Shown here piece by piece: positions 11,810 through 23,389 of a DNA stretch of 64,000 nucleotides. Location: contig JAKZAP010000017.1 in NCBI GenBank assembly GCA_023053575.1, forward strand, positions 5,277,501-5,341,500, in the 5' to 3' direction. This DNA comes from Branchinecta lynchi. Lineage: Eukaryota > Arthropoda > Branchiopoda > Anostraca > Branchinectidae. A program made the translations under genes and the position numbers. The notes under the pieces are model-generated. The model was given only the letters and a program-made list of their open reading frames with translations. It did no database searches and was not told where the DNA came from. Within the stretch, counting starts at the first letter, position 1; each line of letters begins with the position of its first letter.

Positions 11810-14290
11810 CCTTCTAAAAACAACAATAAAAGAATATCGAAAGAAGGGACAATTGACTTTGCGGTCAGTTGAACTTTATCCTTTTCAATCGTAGACATCG
11901 TGACCGATGAAAATTTGGAACAATATCTTATATAATCTAGTTGGTATTATAGCTATCCGTAACTTTTCAGGATTAAAATACCATAGATTACACTATTAAT
12001 TACTACGAAACTACTCATTGTAAAATTCAATTATTGCACAAATTTATTATCGTTTGTACCCGTTGCGAAAACAGTTAATCCTAGAATGCAGCGATAGACC
12101 ATCTATACAAACTTTCTTACCGTCAGATTTATAGAAATCGAATACAGTGTGCACCAATTTAAAAAAAAGTTCTAGCCCCTCGTGTACCAATTCTTACTTA
12201 CAAGCCCCTCTCCCGTGATAGACATCAAGTTCACAGATAAAAATAATGGTTGCACCAGCTAGCAAAAGTCGCAAACCCCTCATCCCTGAAGATGATTTTA
12301 GCATAACAGCCGATTATTACTTACAGTCCCTTGCATGTCTTACAATTGGGAACCAAATTGTTCGTACCATCGAATGCACAGGAAACAATTAACAGGTACA
12401 ACCAACTAGCAAAAGCTGCAAACCCCTCATTGCTGAAGATGTTTATGAGCTAACAGTTGACTGTTGCATACATGTCCCCTACATGTCCCCTACATGTGTC
12501 ACATCTGATATCGCCAAACTTTCCTACCGTCAGATTTATAGAAATCTAATACAATGTGCACCCATTTGCAAAACTTTCTAGCCCCTCGTGAACTGATTCC
12601 TACTTACAAGTCCATCTCCCGTGATAGACATCAAGTTCACCGAAAAAAATACCTCATTGTTTTACATTATTTTTTGTACCCGTTGTGTGACCATCGATAC
12701 AAACTTTCTTATCGTCAGATTTATAGAAATCGAATACAATGTGAACCAATATACAGAAGTTCTAGCCCCTCTTGAACCAATTCTTACTTACAAGTCCCTC
12801 TCCCGTGATAGACATCAAGTTCACAGATAAAAAATAATGGGTACACCAGCTAGCAAAAGTTGCAAATCCCTCATCGCTGAAGATGATTTTAGCATAACCG
12901 CCGATTATTGTCCCTTGCATATCTTACCATTGGGAACCAAGTTGTTATTACCATCGAATAGGCCTACAACGGAAACAAATAACAGGTACACCAACTAGTA
13001 AAAGCTGCAAACCCCTCATTGCCGAAGATAATTATGAGCTAACTGTCGACTGTTGTGAGAAGTCTCTTACATGTCTCACAACTGGTATCGCCTATTCTTG
13101 GTTTCAGTGTGTACCTTACTCCTGAAGTTGTCAACCCCTTGAAACTTTCAAACTGGTTTAGCTCATGAAGGATTCTTGTTCAAAAAAATGGATGACATAT
13201 ACTTTGATCAGCTCATCAAGGGCTATCGATTGCCCTAACCACGACAAAAGAATATCGGAAAAAGGGACTAAATTGACTTTGAAGTCAGTTGAACTTTATC
13301 CTTTTCAATCGTAGACATCGTGACGGTTGAAAACTTAGAACAATATCCTATATGATCTAGTTGGTAGTATAAAGCTATCCGTAACTTGTCAGGATTAAAA
13401 TACCATAGGTGACACTATTAATTATTACGAAACCACCTTGTTTTACATTATCGTTTGTACCCAGGGTTGGTCACCAAAAGTAACTTCGTACACCCTGGAA
13501 AGTAACCCGAAAGTATCTCAAAGTAACCGAGTGTAACCTAATGTAACCCGAAGTACCCCGATGTAACCCAATGCAATGGAACCCAAAGTAACCCAATGTA
13601 ACCCAAAGTAACCCTGAGTAACCCAAAGTGTCCTGAAGTAATGAAGTAACTCGTACACCCTGGTTCTTGGTGACCAACCCTGGGTTTGTACCCGTTGCGT
13701 AAACAGTAAATCCTAGGTTACAGTGATAGACCATCGATACAAACTTTCTCACCGTCAGATTTATGTAAATCGAATACAGTGTGCAACAATTTGCAAAAAT
13801 TTCTAGCCCCTCGTGAACCGATTCTACTTACAAGTCCCTCTCCCGTGATAGACATCAAGTTCACTGGATAAAAATAATGGGTACAACGGCTAGCAAAAGT
13901 TGCAAACCCTCTCATCGCTGAAGATTTTTGTAGCAAAACAGCCGATTATTACTGACAAGTCCCTTGCATGTCTTACAATTGGGAACCAAATTGTTCTTAC
14001 CATCGAATACACCGGAACAAATGACAGGTACCCCAACTAGCGAAAGCTGCAAACCCCTCATTGCCGAAGATGATTATGAGCTAACAGTCGACTGTCGCGT
14101 ACAAGTCCTTCTACATGTCTCACAACTGGTATCGCCTATTTTTGGTTTCAGTGTGTACCTTACTACTGCAGTTGTCAACCCCTTGTAACTTTCAAACTGG
14201 TGTATCTCATGAAGGAAGATTTTTTACCAAAAAATCGATGGTATATACTTTGATCAGCTCATCAGCGGCTATCGATTGCCGTCGAAAAAA
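11810..14290 (+). repeat. Compound tandem repeat of about 1.4-kb units with internal subrepeats
   Basis: A block beginning AAAAGAATATCG...AAGGGAC (11826 and 13247), with AACTTTATCCTTTTCAATCG and GTAGACATCGTGAC, recurs about 1.42 kb apart. Inside each unit, CGTCAGATTTATAGAAATCG, CAAGTCCCTCTCCCGTGATA and GCAAACCCCTCAT recur as shorter units at about 12120, 12530, 12710 and 13750. A partial peptide (ESCKPLIAEDDYELTVDC) repeats, but frames are broken, so a protein origin is only possible. Confidence 0.75.
13461..13683. mobile_element. hAT-type MITE, 223 bp, with exact 8-bp target duplication
   Basis: Left end CCAGGGTTGGTCACCAA and right end TTGGTGACCAACCCTGG are perfect 17-bp inverted repeats. 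GTTTGTAC flanks it on both sides (13453-13460 and 13684-13691), and the uninterrupted site GTTTGTACCCGTTGCG is present in the sister repeat copy at about 12052. The interior is a tandem run of degenerate AGTAACCCA units. Confidence 0.92.
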
Positions 14291-15313
14291 AAATTTCTAC
14301 CTGTCTTAGTTCAAAAGTTGACTTTTTTGCCGTACGCCAACTTTCTAACGTCACCACTTAGAAAGGAGCAAAGGATAAGCTCTAGTTTCTTTAGCAATGA
14401 GAGAACTTCTAAACTTTAAAAGGTACATCTGATACCATTTCTCTACCGCAAACCCAAGTGCAAAAAACCGAATGATAAACTCAGCTGAAATCGCGTACAC
14501 AAATGGATAGAAACAATAGATGGCAGCACTTTCGGACCCGTGGGAAAAAGCCACTTTTTGGTTTCTGTAGATTTTTCTATTTATCACTCATAGAAGATAT
14601 GTTGACTGTGGGGCCGGGTAACTGCCGCATGTATTTAACACTTTTGGATGTTAGTCCATCTTCAATTTGAAACTGGTGCCTGCCTGCTTGCGTGCTAGAG
14701 CGGAGCTCTCCACTCGAAAGCAGAAACATGGTTTGATGAAACGAAAGGTTGACTGCACAACTTCTTAGTCCTCTCGAACATAGGCTATATAACTCCACTT
14801 CACTTCGCATACCGTGGGCTCTGGCTCGAGGACAAGCAAAAACCGTCCTTTTTGGCCCCAGGCAAGAGTTCTACGGAGCTTTCCAAAATGTAATGTCATA
14901 TTCATCAATCCGGCCTAGGGTCCACACTTTCCGTAAAAACCGCACAGGTTAGACCCTTGCCAATTACCAGGAATAAAATGAAATCGGCGGCATAGGAAAA
15001 AAAAAAAAAAAAAAAAAAAACGAGGACCAAACCAAAGTGTTGCTCCCGCAACACAATAATAACAATACGAACATACGTCATCACACTTACGACAGTTCCT
15101 GCAGAACCGATAGTTATTATTACTTATGATGCTTGCGACCATCATAAGTAAATTGGAACGATCGTAACAGTCGTGAAACGAAAACAATAAGCGCAAGGAG
15201 CCATTTTATTATTACGCTTGGCTCTAGAACCGCAATAAACCATGGTAACTAATAATAAGCAGCTGGAACGCTGACTGTGAAAGGTCGAGTACTGGATTTT
15301 TCTCTTGTTCCAG
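14291..15313. other. Intron A-B, distal part
   Basis: No exon recognised before 15314. A 20-base poly-A run at about 15000 follows a GGAATAAAATGAAATCGG context, possibly a retroelement tail, and GTGTTGC-CCGCAACAC forms a small hairpin at about 15040. Confidence 0.45.
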
Positions 15314-15471
15314 GGTCACCTGAAAGATGGCTACGGAAAGCTGATTCGTATGTACTGCGTGGTGTTGGCGGGGAAACTTGAGTTCCATCGTCGAAATCCT
15401 CTTATCCCGGGAAATTTGAGCGTCACAGACGAAGAGATAAGGCGGATGGCGGAAAATGACATAAATAACTA
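15314..15471 (+). CDS. Hip1: HIP1-family exon B: ANTH domain
   Basis: The acceptor is TTCCAG and the donor GTAAGC. The exon opens in phase 0 directly after the W of exon A, so the junction reads KLW-GHLKDGYG, matching the WGHLxxGYGxL signature of HIP1. It encodes 52 codons (residues 67-118) plus two bases. GKLEFHRRNPLIPGNL corresponds to the KMEYHTKNPRFPGNL stretch of human HIP1, and ENDINN to its ESDVNN. A TAG follows in frame if read through, but the donor sits inside it: the exon ends AAC-TA before GTAAGC, and the next exon supplies C to make Tyr. That makes the splice site unambiguous. Confidence 0.94.
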
Positions 15472-15724
15472 GTAAGCCCGCACTTTGTTCCTTCGTAATA
15501 AAGCTGAATTGCATTTATTTTTCTGCGTCAGGAAAACATAAGGATAAGAACTTCTGTTTCTCAGACACTCTCAAGAAGAGAAATTAGCGAAGATGATCTA
15601 TGATTATCGAACAGGTGCTTGCACCGGAGACGTTGCATACGTTCGTTCGTTTAATAGTCGCTAATCATGCTTATCTGGTAGTATTTGTCATTTGTCATTG
15701 GCCATTTTGTATACGATAAATGAT

Positions 15725-16990
15725 ATATATATATATATCGTTTTTGGGAAGTGGCTATGACATCGCAAAAGTTGTCCGTCCGTCCGTCTGTCCGTCTGTG
15801 CGCACTTTAACTCTCGAAGGGAATGAGATATGTTTATGAAACTTGGTGTGAGGATTCTTTAAGTCAAGAGTAAGGTCGAGTTCGTAGATGGGCTCTGTAG
15901 CCCTACATTTAGGGGTGGGAGAGGGGGTTTAAATTAAGAGGCAAATTAAATATTTTTAAACAGATAATGTGATAGTCGATTATGGGGTAAGAAGGCATGC
16001 TGAACAAGATGGTGAAAACCATTTTGTCATCGGACAAGTAGTTCGCCCGGAATCCAGCCAAAACCGGAAAGTTTGTTAAAATTAAAAGTTTTATTTGAAG
16101 TTGATTAGATGTTCGATTTAGGGGTAACTGAACACGATGGTGAAAATCATTTTCTCGCCGGATAAGTAGTTCGCCCGGAATCTGTCAAAAACCGGAAAGT
16201 TTGTTAAAAGTAAAAGCTTTATTTGAATTTGATTAAATATTTGATTTCAAGGTAAGAAGACATGCTGAACACAATGGTGAAAACTATTTTTGCGCCGGAC
16301 AAGTAGTTAGCCCGGAATCCGGCCAAAACCGGAAAGTCTGGTAAAATTAACTGTTTTATTTGAAGTTGATTAGATGTTCGGTTTAGGTGTAAGAATACAT
16401 TCTGAACACTTGTGAGAAAAAATTTTCCACCCGGGCAAGTAGTTCGCCCGGAATCCGGCAAAAACGGGAAAATTTAAAGTTTTATTTGTAGTTGATTAGA
16501 TATCCGATTTAGGGGTAAGAAGAGATGCTGAATCCGTGTATGAAAATCTTTTTTTACCCATACATATAGTTTGACCGGAATCCGGCCTGAGCCGGAAAGT
16601 TTGTTATTAGTTCAATATGTTCAATATTGGGGAAAAAAGGTACGCTGAGTTAGTTTTTGAGCTTTCTTTTTTCGCCGGACAAGTAGTTTCGGAATTCGAC
16701 CGAAACCGGCAAATTGGCAGAAGTGGCAGGAAGTTTTCGTCAAAACAGATATGGCTTATAGGGGTAAACACGCATGCTGAACCCATCTCTGAACTTGGTT
16801 TTCTCAGAAGAAAAGATTTTATAAGAAATCAAAAAATTTCTTTAATCTATTTCTGAATTTTAATAGTAAAAATGTTCAAGGAGTCTGCCGAAGACTGAAT
16901 TTAGCGAAGACGGGACCCAATTGTCTGGATCAAAAATATAGAATTTTTGGGATCCCATCGGAACCTTTGGTCTTGTTCATTGCCACAGGA
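15725..16990. repeat. Interspersed repeat family R2 with internal subrepeats, copy 1
   Basis: It opens with TTTTTGGGAAGTGGCTATGA, GTCCGTCCGTCTGTCC and AACTCTCGAAGG, then repeats a 115-125-bp unit containing CGGACAAGTAGTTCGCCCGG, AATCCGGCCAAAACCGGAAA and TTGAAGTTGATTAGATGTTC five to six times. It ends TCTGGATC...TTTTTGGGATCCCATCG...CCTTTGGTCTTGTT. Three further copies lie at 33790, 36820 and 46115. Copies have decayed; no long frame is shared. Confidence 0.8.
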
Positions 16991-17639
16991 AGGACAACGT
17001 TTAAAGAATAGAGAAGCGGGCTGTTCTGATTATTTACAATGGACCAAAACTTCCAAGTTTTTACCTTATAAAGTTAAACGGAACAGGAATGAGAGCCGAC
17101 AATCTAGATAAACATCACTTAGGCTATTTACTTAAATAGGCCTGTAAACCCGATAAGTATGCCTTACTTCGATTTTTTAATATCCAGAGATAATCGATTT
17201 CTTCGCATGAACGGGTTCGCGGTACCTCTATGCTTGAAATATATAGCAGCAATAAAGGTAAGCCATTGCTGAAAAATAAACTAAAAATTACCGATTCCTT
17301 GCAAGACATATCTTAACATCATTTTGTTTACTTTCTTCAGTCATAACTTTTCCGAGCTTAGCGTTTTTAGCCATGGAAATGCAAGTTTTGATCGAGATTC
17401 AAATTCTGCGTGTCTCGATGAATTTTGATTTCTTGTTGAAGAAGCGCAAATTCTGGCCGTTATTACAGAGCCTCGGATGGCAAAATACCAAATCCCTCAG
17501 ATGAGTGAAAATAAATCAGTGTATCCGAATATCAGATGTAAAAATATGCTGCCTCTTCAGTTTAACTTTGAACATATAACCTTTAAAACTGCAGGAACGA
17601 GGAAGAAGTGAAACTCAGATTTCGGATCAGCCATAGTAT

Positions 17640-17995
17640 CACCCTCTCTACGCCCAAATTCTCCCCCTCCCCCCCCCCCTACTAAAAGTCAGAAATTGAC
17701 TAGAAAGAATGCCAAGTTCTAGGGTACACAAACTCTGTCCCAAAACTACAAAGCGCGTGAGCACGTGTGAGTTTAGGTGAATAACCGCATGGTGCCCCCC
17801 CAGGACATCCCCCGTGACCCCCCCCCCCCCCCCCCCTACCAAAAATCCCGGGCGAACGAATGGCAAGTTCTAGTGCACACAAACTATGTCCTAAATGTAC
17901 AAAGCACGTGAGATATGTGGGTCTATAGGCGAGAAAAAAACATGTGACCCCCCTCTCCGGACACCCAACCCCCGGTACCCCCACCGAATGCAAAA
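17640..17995. repeat. Two-copy degenerate repeat with poly-C tracts
   Basis: GGCAAGTTCTAG...ACACAAACT...GTCC...AAAGC(G/A)CGTGAG appears twice (about 17710 and 17865), separated by CCCCCC-rich DNA (17814-17836). Function unknown. Confidence 0.6.
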
Positions 17996-18499
17996 AAATA
18001 GGATATTAGAAAAAACTTATTAAAAACTGCAGCTTGGACATCGAGCACTGAACGATTTTCCCTAAACACGCGAATTTAATGTAGGCTATACTCGTGATGG
18101 TAGTTCGCTGGCCGCTCGTTTCGTATATCCTTTTCATAAAAATATATTTTATTTCATTACACTGTGTGGGTATGTGTGTGGGGGGGGGGGGGGTCTTTTT
18201 TTTTGCGGGACCTCCAAATATGTGTATAATCTGATAAATATGTATATATTTATTACCCAGCTACACTAGCTACAAGAGGTACAAAAGCATGAGAAACAAA
18301 CGAAAACCAAACCAAATAAGATCACAACTGTATAGGTTGCAGTAGAATATACAGTAGAGGTAAGCTTATCTGAATTTTTCTAGAATAGGCCAATGAACGT
18401 TGAAAAGACAAGAAATTACAGAACTACGGCGACAATCTAAAAGCTTAACGCTAAATAGAGAAAAGAAGGTTTATAGGAAAAAATAGGTTAAAGAATGGT

Positions 18500-18795
18500 C
18501 CTTACTTTTGCCCGACGTGTGGAAAGATGGATGAGGATGTGTTCCACTTTGTGTGAATGTGAAGGATTGAGTGATTAAGGTTTGAATTATTTGGGGTGGG
18601 AATTACTAGGGAGGAGTGGCTACTAGAAAAAATTGGCAGTACAAATATGGGGGATATCCGTAAGGTGGCTAGATTCCCCCGCGTTGGTTTGTCCCATAAA
18701 GAGCGATTTTTGTAGTGTGTTGTGTTTTCTTCTTGTTTTGTTGCCATGACCCGAAGGTTTTTTTCGGGCAATAAATTCATTCATTCATTCATATA
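18500..18795 (+). repeat. Retroelement 3' end with (ATTC)n tail
   Basis: It ends TTCGGGCAATAAATTCATTC followed by further ATTC units at 18777-18791, an AATAAA signal running straight into a tetranucleotide tail as in CR1/RTEX-type LINEs. TGTCCCATAAAGAGCG and upstream sequence may be the last coding part (HPLTDSFRWG-type frames are broken). Confidence 0.5.
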
Positions 18796-19444
18796 ATAAT
18801 AAATAAATGCATTTGCCTGAGAAGAGCAGCTAGGAGGTGTAGCAAAAGCTTTTATAGATTTTGCCAGATCTGGTTGAATGATTGTGCCTCTATCCCCCCC
18901 CCCCCTTCGTGGCATTTGTAGTCGAGAGGAGGAGCTGCTCCGCACGTTTTCCTGTGGGTTATTGATACCAACATTCTTACCCCTTGAATGAGGTTCGAGG
19001 TTGCGGCAGGATTTTTGCGACGTCAACAAGTATATCTGGAATCATTAGGTGGATCTAAGCACAGTTACTTGAAGAGTATCTAAAAATTGCATTTTTTTGC
19101 ATTTGACCTCTACTCTTAATAGTAATAAGTAAGTAAGTAATTTATTTACAACCCGCCATTTTCAGAAAGCCGAGTAAATGAAGAAAATAAATAAAACACA
19201 TAAACATACACAAAAAGACACTTAATTTCAATCGTCGGCCAGGAAGCAGTGTAGAAGGTCGTGCGCTGGTTGGGTTCTGTTGTCAATGATTTTTGATAGC
19301 GACGAAGAAACATCCAAAAGGGTAACACTTGCATCTTGAACTTTGGTTTTAATCTTTCATTCGTGGTCTCCGAGTTAAAACAATACGCAAGCCCGGTCTG
19401 GTAAAATTCGTAGATAAGCACTGTTAACGGAACTGTACTTACAG

Positions 19445-19647
19445 CTTTCAACTGGCAGTTGAGATGCTGGACTATATGGATGACGTACTCGCACTTCAGT
19501 CTGCAGTCTTCAGCTCCCTTGACTCCTCCCGAGCCAGTTCCATGACGAATTCCGGTCAATGTCGACTATCGCCAATGATACCCTGTATTCAAGATTCATC
19601 GCTGCTGTATGATTATACTGTGAAGCTTATGTTCAAGCTGCATGGAG
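19445..19647 (+). CDS. Hip1: HIP1-family exon C: ANTH domain
   Basis: The acceptor is TTACAG; the first base completes the Tyr codon left open by exon B. 67 codons follow (residues 120-186) and the exon ends CAT GGA G before GTAAGC, leaving one base. Recognisable HIP1 family segments are FQLAVEMLDYMDDVLALQ, GQCRLSPMI, IQDSSLLYDYTVKLMFKLH. These are the later helices of the ANTH superhelix. The exon overlaps antisense open frames that are only shadows. A LINE reverse-transcriptase fragment begins about 280 bp into the following intron. Confidence 0.95.
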
Positions 19648-19924
19648 GTAAGCGTATTCTCGACCTCATATGTAAAATTAGCGCAGATTCGCCAATTGGC
19701 GTTGATTTTTGCAATGTTATTCGTCTGATTACGTCTGAATTCAGAAAACCACAGGAAACAAAATACTTAATTTGAAGAGAAATAGCCCTTAAAATGGAAA
19801 TAATAATAGTACTGAACTGAAAAAATATAGCAATATATATTCGTTTTTTATCTCCAAAACTCAGGTACTTCCGAGGCCCGGGATAGGCCGAATGGATATG
19901 AGTTATAATTAAGTAAGTTAGCAA

Positions 19925-20498
19925 GTTAACAATATTATCCGTAAAACCAACTTTTTAATTAAATCCCTCTCCACCCTTAGATCTTTCGGTTTGGATACAA
20001 ATGCCTCCTCTGTTATTTTAAAACTTATATCCGCCCTCATTTAGAATATGCTTCACCGGTTTGGCATTCTTCTCTTTCTGCAGAGCTCTCTGATCGCCTG
20101 GAAAATGTCCAAAAGAGAGCAGTGAGAATCACTCTGGGTGATTATTTCATATGAAGAGGCTCTCAATAAACTTGATGTTCCTGAATTAACTGAGCGCAGA
20201 AATACTCTTTCAAACAAATTTGGAGCTAAGATAATGTGTTCTCCCCAGATGGACCATCTATTCCCCCCTCCCCTCCCGTCTTCCGTGCGTCGGTCCGACA
20301 GGAATACTGGCAATCAGTTTTCTCCATATCCTGCAAATTCTACTGCCCAGTTTTTACGTAGTTTCATCCCATCATTTATATTATGGTCATATCTTGAAAG
20401 TGTATTAGTTTTTTGTTTCGTGTCTGTGTATTTCGTATTTTTTTTTTCCTCGTCTAGCTTTTAGCTATTTGGATTAAACTTGATTGATTGATTGAAAA
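19925..20498 (+). pseudogene. LINE reverse-transcriptase C-terminal fragment with (TTGA)n tail
   Basis: Broken frames give ATTTAGAATATGCTTC (LEYAS), VWHSSLSAELSDRLENVQKR and SYEEALNKLDVPELTERRNT, the classic C-terminal part of CR1/L2-superfamily reverse transcriptases. One frameshift lies between VRITLGD and SYEEAL. It ends TAGCTATTTGGATTAAAC then TTGATTGATTGATTG (about 20484-20497). Dead copy; the same 3' end recurs at 30380-30495 and 36625-36680. Confidence 0.8.
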
Positions 20499-20854
20499 AA
20501 GTAAAGTCTATTAGACAAAAATTTGCTAGCGAGCTGATTTGGGTGTCTTTACAAGACATTATCGTTTGAGCACTCACAAGTTACATAACGGGACACTGGA
20601 CCGCCACGTGTCTATGTGTCTCCTCCTTTGGGAGGTGTCTAGTAGTGACAGGTGACAGGGAGGAGTCAAGTGGGGACAACTGACGTGTGGCACGCATTGG
20701 TCGTGGAAACAAAAATAGCCGTGACTCAAAAAACAAAATTACTATTTAATATTGCTGTTAATTTGGAAAGAATAATAGTAGTGAACTATGAAACAGAATT
20801 CTGTTCGTAGAGACCCAAAACGGTTACGTTGTCCCAAGATACACAATGCAATAT

Positions 20855-21250
20855 AATAATAATAATAATAATAATAATTGTATTTGAAAAAAGCCCGAGG
20901 GCCATATACAGGAACAGGTTATTAATACACAGAAACGTCAGTCACCCTACTATTAATCTACGGAAAGCTTTCTATATTCCAGTGCTCTAGATACAAACCT
21001 AAAAATCTTACTAATCGACTGGGCGGATGAACACTTTAGGATACTAGGAAGTGTCGGGATAACCCCACCGTAAATGAACGCTGATGCGTAGTCTGATGAG
21101 GGTTCGACGTATCTCATCGGAAGAAAGGTGTTGAAGGAAATTATGTCAGACGAGTCGAAACCAAGAGGCAGGGACTGCCAGGGGTAATAGTAGGGCCATA
21201 ATGATGGGGGCGTAATAGTAATAAAGTGAAGTATAAGCACTTCAAGAAAA
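20855..21250. repeat. Interspersed repeat family R3, copy 1, with (AAT)n
   Basis: A (AAT)n tract at 20855-20878 is followed by GTATTTGAAAAAAGCCCGAG, GGAAAGCTTTCTATATTCCA and CTAATCGACTGGGCGG. The same blocks recur at 21860-21990, 22190-22460 and 22765-23290, so four fragments of one family sit within 2.4 kb. The antisense frames share FRFVSRALEYR and IPMLPGTLKC-like segments. The family was not recognised. Confidence 0.65.
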
Positions 21251-21704
21251 CGTCACATTGTTAGAGAACTTTTGAATGAAGTTTAAAATTTTTTCTTTCA
21301 AAGAACTCTTTGTTTAGTTCTTGTGGATACCTACTACAGTAAAGGTTTAGAGAGCTAAAAGTATTATACTAAATATCAAGGCACTGTATCAGTTAGAACT
21401 AGAAGAACTGTGCTCTCCGTACCTTGATGTGAGTAGCTTTGCACGGCAATCTTATACCTACTGACACCGTATTTATCCACCAGATTCTCGTATTTGCAAT
21501 GCTCTGTCGTTTTTCCTTTACAAAACAGATGGAGAAACTGTGGTAACGCCAACTTTGCTATTGAAGTTAACACTTGTTTTCAAGAAAATAAAACGTCTTT
21601 TCCCATTTTTCTTACCGCAGAACATTTGCCGATGTGGCAACCCTGCCAAGAAGCCGAAATGAGTTCCGTATGCTAGTTGAATTCATTCTTCTCTGCTTTT
21701 TCAG

Positions 21705-21838
21705 CTCTACCACCCGATACACTGAGTGGTCACCGAGAACGGTTCAACACCCAGTTCCAATCCCTTCGACAGTTCTATATCAACTCGAGCAATTTGCAGT
21801 ACTTCAAGAACCTCGTCCAAGTTCCTCTTTTACCTGAT
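21705..21838 (+). CDS. Hip1: HIP1-family exon D: end of ANTH domain
   Basis: The acceptor is CTTTTTCAG; the first two bases complete an Ala codon. 44 codons (residues 188-231) end with CCT GAT before GTAAGT, phase 0. LPPDTLSGHRERFNTQF and SSNLQYFKNLVQVPLLPD match the human segments LPADTLQGHRDRF and SSNLQYFKRLIQIPQLPE. The SSNLQYFK block is among the most conserved in animal HIP1/HIP1R proteins, so the assignment is secure even from this exon alone. Confidence 0.96.
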
Positions 21839-21859
21839 GTAAGTTGTATAATAGTTATT

Positions 21860-22459
21860 TTAATAATTGTATTTGAAAAAGCCCGAGGGCCATGTATAGG
21901 TACAGTTTATGGATACGCAGAAACTTAAATAACGATACAACTAATCTACGGAAAGCTTTCTATATTAGTAGTTGCTTTCTATATTTCGTAGTTGTACAGA
22001 GATTTTTTTTATAAGTCATTACGTTACGAAATATCGTGAGTTTTGAGCTTGTTAGAATGACAGTCGTATGTTTCAAACTTGTCGAAGTGACATAAATGCG
22101 GTTACCAAATCGTGAATCTCAGTCGGTGGCGCTGAAAACAGGATAATTTTCAAAAATGCAAAACGGGTAAGTCAGATTCGCAGTCCTTGGGGTGAAAGAA
22201 CATCTGTCACCACAGTACGGAACTTCAAATTGCCATACATGCCGCCGACAAGTATCCGTCTGGAAAGAAAAAGAAGAGACAGAGGACTCCAAACCAAAAT
22301 GTAGAAGAACCTCTACCGTTTCGACGACCCAATCGAACATCGAAAAGAGCAGCCGTGTCCAGAATGATATTTCTCTGTCTTATTGCACGATCAAATATGA
22401 TTCGCAGTCAGGTTGGGCTGGAGGACTATCTTTCTATATTCCAGTGCTCTAGACACAAA
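21860..22459. repeat. Repeat family R3, copies 2 and 3
   Basis: GTATTTGAAAAAGCCCGAGG (21866) and a second piece from about 22150 with ACGGAACTTCAAATTGCCAT, CATGCCGCCGACAAGTATC and ATATGATTCGCAGTCAG. The second piece is cut by a MITE at 22460 and resumes at 22764. Confidence 0.6.
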
Positions 22460-22763
22460 CCCGATGAAAAATTTGTAGCCTCCGTAGTAGTATGATAGTA
22501 GTACGAAAATGTTGCATGTAATACTATGTAATAGCAAAGAATGCTATCATTTAATGTGCCTAAGACAGGTCCAATCGTATGTAGTAGTATCCAGTAGCAT
22601 CCTTTCTTGCCATAGTAGCATCCAGTCTTGCTAATAGTGGCATATAGTAGTATGCAGTAACACGGTAGCCTTGAAGTAGAAGCATTTAGTAGCATCGTTA
22701 GTACTGCTTGCAACTTTTTCGTACTACTTCATAGTACTATTTTGAGAAAATTTTTTCATCGGG
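22460..22763. mobile_element. MITE family M-CCCGATG, copy 1
   Basis: Ends CCCGATGAAAAATTTG and AAAATTTTTTCATCGGG are near-perfect inverted repeats. The interior is made of short GTAGTAGTATCCAGTAGCAT-like repeats. It splits repeat family R3 (22459 / 22764). About 304 bp. Two relatives lie at 42815 and 43726. Confidence 0.85.
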
Positions 22764-23300
22764 CAACTAATCTAAGGAAAGCTTTCTATATTATATTTTA
22801 TGGTGCAAAACGGACAAGTCAGATTCGCAGTCAGCTTGGGGCGAAAGAACATCTGTCACCACTGTACGGAACTTCAAATTGCCATACATGCCGCCGGCAA
22901 GTATCTATCTTAGCTGGAAAGAAAAAGAAGAGACAGCTAGGGGCTCGAAAACCAAAATGTAGAAGAACCAACCCAATCGAACATCGAAAACAGCAGCCGT
23001 GTCCAGAATGATATTTCTCTGTCTTATCGGTTTTGCACCGCCAAATATGATTCGCAGCTGGAGGACTATGTTTCTGTATTCCAGTGCTCTAGACACAAAC
23101 CTAAAAATCCTACTAATCGACTGGGCGGCGGTACACTTCAGGGTACCAGGAAGCATCGGGATATCACCACGGAAAATTTCTCTACGGAGATCCGAAAGCT
23201 CTTGACACCGGCTTAAAAAAATTAACGATATCCTCATCTTCACCACCGCTGAGAAGACAAACATATTTCCCATTCGAATTCTTATTTTTTCAATAAAAAA
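22764..23300. repeat. Repeat family R3, continuation and copy 4
   Basis: From the MITE border CAACTAATCTAAGGAAAGCT on, the stretch again holds AGTCAGATTCGCAGTCAGCT, ACGGAACTTCAAATTGCCAT and CTACTAATCGACTGGGCGG. It ends near 23290 with CATTCGAATTCTTATTTTTT. Confidence 0.6.
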
Positions 23301-23389
23301 CTTTTTTTCTACCGTCCAGTGGTAGGCGATTAAAGCAAGCCTCCGCTGGCTTATCCGCCAGTCGTTCCGATAATTCGACTACAATTTCC

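Noticed and set aside
22192..22452. Plus-strand frame with CHTCRRQVS, possible zinc-binding motif
   Set aside because: The same sequence recurs in repeat family R3 with broken frames and only one CxxC; not enough for a zinc finger.
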